Source: Inia geoffrensis (lineage: Eukaryota > Chordata > Mammalia > Artiodactyla > Iniidae). Taken from it: a stretch of DNA of 64,000 bases. Below the pieces are notes generated by a model. It saw only the letters and a program-made list of their open reading frames with translations, made no database searches and was not told the origin of the DNA. The first letter of the stretch is position 1, and each line of letters opens with the position of its first letter. Shown piece by piece: positions 55,309-64,000 of this stretch. Location of the stretch: assembly GCA_036417435.1 (NCBI GenBank), contig CM070911.1, forward strand, positions 5,332,001-5,396,000. The letters run 5' to 3'. The position numbers and the translations under genes are program-made.

Positions 55309-57369
55309 CCACTTACACGGAATGTTGGAGAAAATAGAATGAGGTAGGGAGATAGAGGAGATGAAAGGAGCTAGGACTTCTGACTTGTATGAAGGTAGGA
55401 TACAGATGATGCAATGCTAAAGGAGAAGATGCAAATTAATAATCACTTTGAAGAATGGTAACGAGGATAAATATTCTAATATATAATGAAAGTATTTCCT
55501 TCCATCAAATGACTCATTTCTTGTCTTTGGAATTTTTATGAAATTAGTGTTGTCACTTCTAGTTTCATATCTTTTAACTTTTTTCCCAACCATTATATTA
55601 CACTCTTGCTTTCAGGTGTACTCTGGGAAAATTACTTGAAAGCAGCACTGAACCTACTAATTTATTCTTCAGCCATACCTATTCTTCTGTAAAAATCCAT
55701 TCACTGAGTTCTTTATTTCTATTATTTCACTTTCCATAGCCAAGTCTTCTTCTTGTATACTTGTCCCTGCTTCCAATACTTTTCCCATTCTTTCTGAGAA
55801 TATCCATATATATATATGGATATATATATGGCAGCCATGAGGCACTGCCTGCTGTGGACTGTCTATCTATGCTCTGGTCTAGCACTGAATTAATGTCACC
55901 CTTCCACCTCTATCTAGGAGTGGGCTGACGAATTCTCTCTTACTGTTGTTGATGTCAAGGCTGATAGACATCCATCTAGAGAAACATGAACTAGAGTTAA
56001 AAAATGAAAAATCAAAACCTACTCAGTCCATCCCTCCCCTTGCCTGTGGGCAATGATTCTCTTTGATCTCAGGTTGCTATACCCTCCCTCCTCCACCTTC
56101 TGCTACTACCACGGGAACTCAACAACCTCCTCTCTACCCAAGGGACTTTCACAATTTTTGTAGGCTTTATAAAGTTCTGAGATAATGTCAGCCTCTACAT
56201 ACCATTCATGGCCTCTCAAGGGTAGAGTTTAAACACCCATATAATTTATATCTATTCTAGAACCTCTTGGTGCTCTATTTAATAATTCTCATGATGGAAG
56301 AGCCCAGGATACAAGTTGCAGGTGGTGACAGCTAGACAATGGTCCTGGACTGGAGATTCCTGGAAGAACGTAATGTGAGGAACATTTGGGGTCATGAGTA
56401 AACTGGCAGCCATCCCATTAATCCAAGGTCCCATTCATGGTGCAGCGGGTCTTAGTGTTTGAAGAACGGGACTTTGGCGTTCCACTGTATGATTACATAG
56501 TGGTCTGTTTAAGGTGAAAACTTGTTTTCAACATGAAAATTAGATAATCACTTACAGACAGTGGTGAGATTTTATCTGGTGGAGTTACAGTACTTTGGGA
56601 ATAGACATCTGTGTTTGGAATATGTTTGATGTGCAGAAGTAGGCTGTCATTCGCCCAGATAATCCCATATTCCCCTGGTGCCTCTCCTTTGTCTCCCCAG
56701 CTGGAAGGATTACGCAGAAATATTTTGCCTGTCAGCTCTGGAGAGAACACTGTCCATTAGCTGATAAGACTGGGGCAGGGGTTAGTGGCCAATCTGAACC
56801 AAATAGAAAATGTTCTATTATGGTATTACCGCTGCCAGTTTGTTTGCCCATCCTGCTACCAAGTTCCTGATAATATGGTGAAACCAGTGGAATTTAGTAT
56901 ATATGGAGTAATAAGGATGAGTGCCCCCCTTGGAAGCCTGCCAGAAGGAGCTGCCATAATTCTTAGTAGGGGTGTTTTGATTTATAATCCATAGGGTTGA
57001 AAAACAATGAAAATGAGAAAGAAATTTCATGTCAAATAGAAAATGCTCCATACTCCTCTGATTTTATCCCAGTGCATAGCCAAGTTCAGAGAAACTGAAG
57101 ACAAATTTCTAATTCTCATCCTTACGTTTGTGTAAACTTTGACATTTTGTTGGGGGTAAAATTATGTGACTATGAATATCCACATGTTAACTCCTCTGAA
57201 TGACCAAAGACCAATGCTTTTCCCATGCATATGAGACAATCACCTAGTAAATTCACATGCATAACTTAGCAGAGTCTATATTTAAACCATCAGACTGCTG
57301 GTTTCAGAACTCTACTAACCATCATGTGCAAGAAGTTATCTACACTCTCCATCTGTCTACTAAGAAAGG
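55309..57369. other. Unassigned sequence with one AT palindrome
   Basis: About 2 kb with no recognised repeat apart from CCATATATATATATGG, a 16-bp palindrome at 55804-55819 followed by a further ATATAT run. Frames of 85 and 69 codons at 56493-56750 (minus) and 56785-56994 (plus) lack domains. Confidence 0.4.
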
Positions 57370-57560
57370 GAAAGAGAACAAATAGTTACCGAGATTTTCA
57401 TGTGCTAAGTACTATCTGAGTGCTTTGTACACATTTTCACATTTAACTACCCAAGAGTTTAGTGAGGCATTTAATATCATTCTCAATCTATAGATGAAGA
57501 AACTGAGGTCCCAAGATGATAGTTAACTGGTCCAGAGCACTGAGATACATTGGACAAACA
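57370..57560 (-). mobile_element. MIR SINE
   Basis: Antisense MIR: gtgctaagtactatctgagt, gctttgtacacattttcaca, tctatagatgaagaaactga and ggtcccaagatgatagttaa in order. Confidence 0.85.
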
Positions 57561-58100
57561 CTGATAAAGACATGTAGGATACTAATTTTTCTTTCTTTTT
57601 TCCTATGAAATTTCCATTGAATATTCTTTGAAATATGCCTGAAATACAGCATTTAAGTGAACACCAACCTAAGTAATGTATTTTACCTTTTAAAGAAGAG
57701 AAAAAGGGACATGACAGTGATTAGCCATTGCTCACCATGTTATTTGCCCCTGTGCTGTTACTTTATGCAGTAGACAGGCTCTGAATGGCACTATCTCTTA
57801 CACATGATTTTCTCTTCACTGTGGATCCACAGATGTTGCAGAAGACAATTATAGAATTCCAAAAGCTGTACAGTGACGTGCTAAACCAAACTGTCCATTG
57901 GAGATGGCAGAAGATCTACCATAAGTTAAAAAATCAGAAGCACAGAAATATCTGTCATCCCTTCTAAGTGCAGCATAGAGTTTGGCATCTGATTCAAGTT
58001 TGACTCAGATCTAAATACAAATCAAACCATATGGATTTGTTAATCGGGAATATCAACTAGAAGCAATACTCCTGATGGGGTCCTGGGAAGCAGAGACACT
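57561..58100. other. Unassigned sequence
   Basis: No repeat or gene recognised. The 60-codon frame at 57785-57967 shows no domain. Confidence 0.35.
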
Positions 58101-58129
58101 GAGGAAAGAAAGAGAGAAAGAAAGAAAAA

Positions 58130-58197
<68 letters not shown>

Positions 58198-58293
58198 GAA
58201 AGAAAGAAAGAAAGGAAGGAGGGAAGGAGGGAAGGGAGGAAGGAAGGAAGGAAGGAAGGAAGGAAGGAAGGAAGGAAAGAAGGAAGGAAGGAA

Positions 58294-58346
<53 letters not shown>

Positions 58347-58763
58347 GAAGGAAGGAAGAAATGAAGAAAGAAAGGAAGGAAAGAAGGAAGGAAGGAAAGA
58401 AAGAAAGAAAGAAGGGAAGGAAGGAAGAAAGAAAAGAAAAAGAAAGAAAGAAAAAAAAGAAAGAAAGAAAGAAAAGAAAGAAAAAGGAAGGAAGGAAGGA
58501 AGGAAGGAAAGAAGGAAGGAAGGAAGGAAGACACAAACAAAGAGAAGAAAGGGAAGAAGGAAGGAGGGAAAGAAGGAAAGAAAGAAAGAAAGAAAGAAAG
58601 AAAGGGAAGGAGGGAGGGAGGGAGGAAGGAAGGAAGGAAGCAAGGAAGGGAGGAAGGAAGGAAGGAAGCAAGGAAGGGAGGAAGGAAGGAAGGAAGGAGG
58701 AAAGAAGGAAGGAAGGAAGGGAGAAAGCGGGTGGCAGGGGGAGGGAGGGAGGGAGAGAGAGGG
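58101..58763. repeat. Long purine (GAAA)n/(GGAA)n/(GGGA)n tract
   Basis: About 660 bp in which the plus strand is nearly all A and G: a run of GAAA, then GGAA and GGGA mixtures, one short break with pyrimidines near 58530-58545 (acacaaacaaag). Frames of up to 250 codons on both strands (Lys/Glu/Arg- or Phe/Leu/Ser-rich) follow from the repeat and are not genes. Confidence 0.97.
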
Positions 58764-59069
58764 CAAGTCCAGCCAACAGTTTATAATCCTTGGGTATGTT
58801 ACCAAAATCTTAGGGGAGCAGAGATAAAAAATGTTTGGAACTTTGGAAGTATACTTTAGTATACCTAATGAAGGTAATTGTTCAAAGATTATGAAAGCTA
58901 ATTTGATTTAAAAAAAAAAAAGGTGAGAACAATCAAGGTTAATATTTAAAAAATGGTTGTTAGGTAATTTCCAAGCTTAGAGCAGACAGTTTATTTTAAA
59001 AAGTAACCATTTTGTCCCCAGATACCTAGGAATTGGTGAGGATTTCATGTATATGTATGCTTCTGTCAT

Positions 59070-59200
59070 TTAACAAGTACTTTTATAGCACCAGCTTTGT
59101 GCCAGGTATAATTCTCAGCATTAGTGGAACAAAACTGAAAGAAAAAAGATGAATATATTCCTGCCCTCATGGAGATTATTGTCTACTGAAAATTTTCAAT
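59070..59200 (-). mobile_element. L2 LINE 3' end
   Basis: Antisense L2: caccagctttgtgccaggta, cagcattagtggaacaaaac and tcctgccctcatggagatta. Confidence 0.75.
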
Positions 59201-61289
59201 GAAATGTTAAGATTCCAGTAGGATAAATGGGAAAATATGAAAGATCCCTTGACATATGAAAGAAAACTCAATAAATATATTTTGTAATTCCTTAGCCAAT
59301 AATCAAAGACATTCAGATTAAAACTAACTACCTTGTGATAGAAAAGTTAACATACACCCACAGCCAATCCAATATTGATGAGTCTGTGCAGAACTTAGTA
59401 TACACTGAGGGCACTTTCCAGGGCAATAGTATAGCAAGAATCTAGAACCCCTTTGATGGTTTTCCCTTCCTTGTGACCAGTTGATTCCATCATTTGGCAT
59501 CTTCCCTAAGGGACAATTTCACAGAAGCAAAAATCTACTCCAGTGCACTCACTACAGCGTTGCCTAAAATAATGCAGAATTCCCCATCAATAGTTTGCTA
59601 ATTTTTGTACATGAAAAAATGTGTTTTCTATGTGGAAATAGAAACATTTCCATGTGTTTTTAAATGTTTTAAAAAGGAAAAAATACAGAATAACATTTTT
59701 TCTTATTGTTGTTAACTATATAAAAGAAGTCTGTCTAGACAAAGGCAAGGATAAAATAATGAAAATGAATTACTGGTTGTGTGTGTGTATTGAGATAAGA
59801 GAACATGTAATACTTCAGAACATTATTTAAGGTTGTTGCATCTTCTTTCCCATATATAAGTAGATGCAAGAATAGATAAAGGAAATGGACTTTACCATAG
59901 GCTAAGCAAGGGATTAAAAAATTGATCAGTGATGGGTGAAGAAAAATGGAATCAGTCATCAAGCTTTAAAATATAATACAGATGGTTTCCTGGTTGAAAA
60001 TAGGAGTCCTCTAAAATTAGCCATGAGCCCACCCAGTGGAATTTGGAGGAATTCAGCCAGCACCCTACATGTTTGTCAGAGCGACCCAACCCTCAGTATG
60101 AAAATCGAAAAATGCCCAGTCATATTTGTTTCTATTAAATACCTAATGCTCCTATAAAATTGCCCAATTACCCTTAAATATATAGGACTTTAAATATGTG
60201 TAATGTAGAGAAGAATCATTATATCACACACATCTGAAGGATACCTTCCAGATTTGGAAGGGGGCAATTTGCATATGATGGTCTAAAGAAAATAACAGGA
60301 AGAAATCTCTACCTCACACTCTTTCCTTCCTTCTGCTCCTACCCTTCCATCCTCTTCTCTCACCACCACTGTCCCCCCCCCAATAAAATCTAAGCCATGT
60401 GACTTTTTTCAACATCTGCTTCCTTTCTTTTCTTTCATAGAAAGAGCAGTGTGAATAATCAGACCACACTGTTGCTGTTAATTGTAAATATCATTAGTAA
60501 ACTTCCAGGTGCTGTTTACTATATAAGCATTGTAATTTTCTATCCTAAAATCAGCAACTCCCCCGCATCATTGTCTGCCCTGGGGCCTGAGCACTGTGCA
60601 GCTTTGAGGCTGTCAAAGGCAGTCGCAGCCCCATTTACTGGGACTGAGAGAGATCGATCCACACCTGCAGTGTTTGAGGCAATAATTCCTGATATTAACC
60701 AGACCCCATGAGGAGCAGCCCCTTTTCCAGCCTCCTCATGATTCAACACTTTTTTAATTCATGTGAAATCACTGAACACCACTGCGATTGACTGACAGCC
60801 ACCCTGAGTTCATTCTTCCTCTCTCTGCCACCACTGCACCCCACTTCCCAAGGATTCTGGAAAGAAACCCATAAGGAAGATAAGGCCAACCTGGACACCA
60901 CTGAAATCTACCTAGTAAGCTGAGATGCTTGCATTGTGCAATGGCAAAGGAGGGTGGAGGGTGGAGAATCCTGGAGATTTCACTGAGAGAGAAGGCCGTA
61001 GCACAAAAAGGAAGTAACTTGCCCAAAGCCCCACACACACTGCCTGATGCTTCTGTTACACAAAACAGATTGCAACTTCCATCTGTTTCCTTGAAGGCAC
61101 CTGTGGTTTTCCTCAAAAAATTCAAGATAAAAGGAAGCAAAGCTTGAGTTTACATCCTTCCCAGGTAATGTCATGGCGCTCCTGAATGCATCTGCTGCTC
61201 TTTCCTCAGGGCTCACAGGCAGGCTTTGCTCCTCCAGGCAGGACCTTATCCTGCCTTCTAGGATCACAGTAGGAGCCTCCCCAGGCTGA
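59201..61289. other. Unassigned, single-copy-like sequence
   Basis: About 2 kb with no recognised repeat. 60440-60760 has a mixed composition and frames on both strands without domains (86 codons plus at 60451, 69 codons minus at 60540), and 60769-61140 has a 123-codon minus-strand frame without a domain. Candidate conserved non-coding DNA, see findings. Confidence 0.4.
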
Positions 61290-61480
61290 TCTAGCTGCTC
61301 CTTTGCCTATAGTCTGCTGCACTTTGTATATTTACAGCCATAGCCACTACTTTATTGCACTGTATCATCTCTTGGTATATCCCTATTTCAGTGGTTTTTG
61401 AAGTGCCTCTAATGAAAGGAGTTTCTTTTATTTTTATATTCTTAGCCTAGTACATAGCTGAATGAATGAATGAAATATAT
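61290..61480 (+). mobile_element. L2 LINE 3' end, diverged
   Basis: The order agtctgctgcactttgtata, agccactactttattgcact, tcttagcctagtacatagct and gaatgaatgaatgaaatata parallels the L2 3' UTR end. Confidence 0.5.
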
Positions 61481-61974
61481 TGAGGGAGTTTTCCTAATAT
61501 TCAATGCTTTTAATAAATGTTAGTGCTAGGAAGTCCTTTGAGACTCCGTAATCTGACTTCAAATTTAATTTCCTTATCTGAGGCACAAACACATTAAGTG
61601 ACTGTGCTGAACTATATTCCAGTTTGGCCCCTTCTACAGCCTTCTCTAAATTCTGGAGGAGAATTCTAGCACGACATTTCCAGACTTCCTTTCCCCATCG
61701 GTTTCCAGGTGAGTATGACAGTGAGAGAGGAAAAAGCAATATTCTCTAATAGCCATGGCAGTTCGAAGCACAGCCCACCTCATAGCTAAAAGTATGGGTA
61801 GAAAGTGGTTGTGACTTTCTCGGTAGCTTTCAGGCAATCTCCTGCACATCTCATGAGTTAGTGTTGCCAGCTGAGAACTCTGGCAGTGGTTTCACAATCA
61901 TTTGTTCCCTTAGCCCTTCCATGTGTTTTGTTAGGTTTTAATTCCTTGTTAAAACCTTCCTATGAGAAAAGAGT
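61481..61974. other. Unassigned sequence
   Basis: No feature recognised. Confidence 0.3.
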
Positions 61975-63475
61975 CATCTTTTCAATAAATTGTTCTGGTC
62001 AATAGGATATACACGGTGGAGGGATAGTAGAAATGAATCTTGACCCACCACCTCACACCATACATAAAAATCAAATCCAGATGCTCGTAGATCTAAATGT
62101 GAACCGTGAAACAATAAAGATTTAAAAGAAAACAAACAAGAACTTCTTCATAAGCTTGGGGGAAGCAAACCTTAGACAACACACACACAAACATTAGCTA
62201 ACCATAAAAGACAAAAATTGATGAACAGGACTCCATTAAAATTAAAATCCTCTGAACATCAAAAGATACCATTAAGAGAAGGAAAAGGCAAGCCACCAGA
62301 CAGAAAAATATTATATGACATATATCTGACAAAAGGCTATCTAGAACATAAAAAGAACTTTCACAAATCAGTAAGAAAAAGGCAGACATGCCCGAGTAGG
62401 AGAAAGACTTGAACAGGAACTTGAGAAAAGAATATCTAAATTGCAAGAAAATATGTCAAAGGTGCTTAACTTCATTAGTCATCAGATAAATGCAAATTAA
62501 AACCACAGTGAAGGTTAGATAAAGTCTATGAAAGACAGACAGATAGACCAAGTGTTGTGTTTGGGGCAAATAGAATTCACATATTTATAGGAGAGTAAAT
62601 CGGAACAACTATGCCTGCATGTGGTTGGAAAACACTGGAAAACTGGCATTATCTACTAAACTTGAACACACACATAGCTTTTTATTTTAATTTTTATTTT
62701 ATATTGGGGCATAGTGGATTTACAATATATTAGTTTCACGTGTACAGCTAAGTGATTCAGTTATACATGTACATGAATCCATTCATTTTCAGATTATTTT
62801 CCCATATAGGTTATCACAGAATATTGAGTAGAGCTCCCTTGTTGTTTATCTATTTTTTATATAGTAGTGTGTATATGTTAATCCCAAACACCTAATTTAT
62901 CCCTCCACCCCACCTCTTACCTTTGGTAACCACAAATTCACTTTCAAAATCTGTCAGTCTGTTTCTGTTTTGTAAATAAGCTCATTTGTACCATCTTTTT
63001 AGACTCCACACACAATAGCCAGGACATGGAAGGAACCTAAATGTCCATCGACAGAGGTATGGATAAAAAAGATGTGGTGTATATATACAATGGAATATTA
63101 CTCAGCCGTAAAAAATGAAATAATGCCATTTACAGCAACATGGATGGACCTGGAGATTATAATTCTAAGTGAAGTAAGTCAGACAGAGAACATACATGTG
63201 TTCTATATCCTAGCAAGTCTACCCCTACATATATACCAATAGAAATGTGCACATGTGTTCACAAAAAACATACTCAAGCATATTCATAGCAGCAATACTA
63301 TCCATCAATAAATACACTATGGTATACTCATAAATGGAATACTATAAAGCAATGAGAATTAAATAACTAGTTTCAACAAATGGATGAATTGCAGTCAAAA
63401 GAACGCAGAGATGAAAGAATACATACTGGATAATTCCATTTGTATAAAGTTTAAGGATCAATTCAGGAGAGGCAA
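61975..63475 (+). mobile_element. Old L1 ORF2 3' region, split by a younger L1
   Basis: The left part (61975-62663) shows ttcaataaattgttctggtc, accacctcacaccatacata, aaatcaaatccagatgctcg, caggactccattaaaattaa and gcttaacttcattagtcatc. The right part (63198-63475) shows ctatatcctagcaagtctac, gtgttcacaaaaaacatact, tattcatagcagcaatacta and gataattccatttgtataaa. The two halves are collinear L1 ORF2. Frame broken. Confidence 0.8.
62676..63187 (-). mobile_element. 5'-inverted (twin-primed) L1
   Basis: 62676-63012 reads as minus-strand L1 3' UTR (tttcacgtgtacagctaagt, ggttatcacagaatattgag, gtctgtttctgttttgtaaa, tagactccaca). From about 63013 the orientation flips and the text is sense L1 ORF2 end (agccaggacatggaaggaac, ctaaatgtccatcgacagag, acaatggaatattactcagc, tggatggacctggagattat). 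The two pieces abut in L1 coordinates with only a short loss. Similar flanks GAACACACACAT (62664-62675) and GAACATACAT (63188-63197) enclose both pieces. Not coding. Confidence 0.85.
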
Positions 63476-64000
63476 CCCGACCTCCTCTTGTCTCCTTTTC
63501 CTCTCAATGACAAGTCTGAATGTTCACCATGGCCCTAGCTTATTCTTCAACCCCCTTCATCCCCCCTCCAGCATTTAATATTGAACTCCTACTTCAGAGG
63601 AGTCTGAGGCTCATTGGCCATCCCCAGCCCCTCTGCTCATACACCTGCAGTGAGGCCCTCATCCTCCCCATCACTCTTTACCCTGCTTCAGAGGTGGGAG
63701 AAGGCCTTATGCTCTTGGAAGACAAGCCCTCTCTCTGTGCCTTAATGCCTTCCCATCTTCCTCCAATGGCTTTTTCTACCAGTTTTTTTAAGTGTGTCTC
63801 TTCAATCCCCAAATTTATGTCACTCCTTTATGTATCACTCTTTGTAGTGTATGTCACTCCCTTATGTATCACTCAGTGTAGAACTGAATTACCGTCTACA
63901 CTGATGCCTCTTAAATCCACTTCACCATCAAAAACCTCTCCCCCATTTCTTATTCAAATGTATCCAGTGATCATGTTCACTGGTTTGGGGTGCACCATTT
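63476..64000. other. Unassigned sequence with a small tandem duplication
   Basis: No gene recognised. Two tandem 34-bp units lie at 63816-63849 and 63850-63883 (both start TATGTCACTCC, about 29 of 34 bases equal). Confidence 0.4.

Noticed and set aside
58053..58827. Open frames of up to 250 codons on both strands
   Set aside because: They are made by the (GAAA)n/(GGAA)n purine tract, giving Lys/Glu/Arg or Phe/Leu/Ser repeats. No non-repeat protein sequence.

Overview
The window looks like nuclear DNA from a cetacean (whale or dolphin). The main clue is a set of tRNA-derived SINEs of the CHR type: CHR-2-like copies that start GGGCTTCCCTGGTGGCGCAG and end in poly(A), and longer CHR-1-like copies. 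With them are L1 copies carrying the 3' UTR typical of cetacean and related artiodactyl genomes. I saw no ruminant BovB or Bov-A repeats. The lineage call rests on recognising repeat families by eye, not on a database search.

I found no protein-coding gene, no exon I could assign, and no tRNA, rRNA or snRNA gene. Open frames longer than 100 codons all fall into simple repeats, SINE or LINE antisense, or unassigned sequence without a recognisable domain. The only clear protein relic is the C-terminal end of an L1 ORF2 at 14805-15182 on the minus strand. The window is best read as intergenic or deep intronic DNA.

Layout: 0-10 kb holds a minus-strand ERV LTR at the left edge, an L2, an old L1, an MLT2 LTR, and CHR-2 and CHR-1 SINEs. 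10-20 kb has further SINEs, MIRs and L2s, an MLT1 LTR, and a Tigger DNA transposon split by a younger L1. 20-30 kb is mostly single-copy-like with MIR/L2 remnants, a GC-richer block (25.5-26.4 kb), and two MLT LTRs, one carrying an L1. 30-35 kb is a dense nest: an old L1 with a purine microsatellite and a tiny L1 inside it, two same-orientation CHR-2 SINEs, then another L1 split by a CHR-1. 35-50 kb has L2/MIR remnants, two short L1 tails with target-site duplications, a CpG-rich unassigned block (41.7-42.4 kb), a GT-rich satellite, and an MLT1 LTR with an internal 64-bp duplication. 50-64 kb has old L1 pieces, a CHR-2, a 660-bp purine tract, and at the right end an old L1 that received a 5'-inverted (twin-primed) L1.

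The features form a layered insertion history rather than a working gene system: MIR, L2, Tigger and MLT at the bottom, old L1 next, and CHR SINEs and young L1 tails on top, many with readable target-site duplications. I did not find a previously undescribed biological system. The items most worth checking are the CpG-rich block, the twin-primed L1, the long purine tracts and a few non-repeat candidate regulatory segments.
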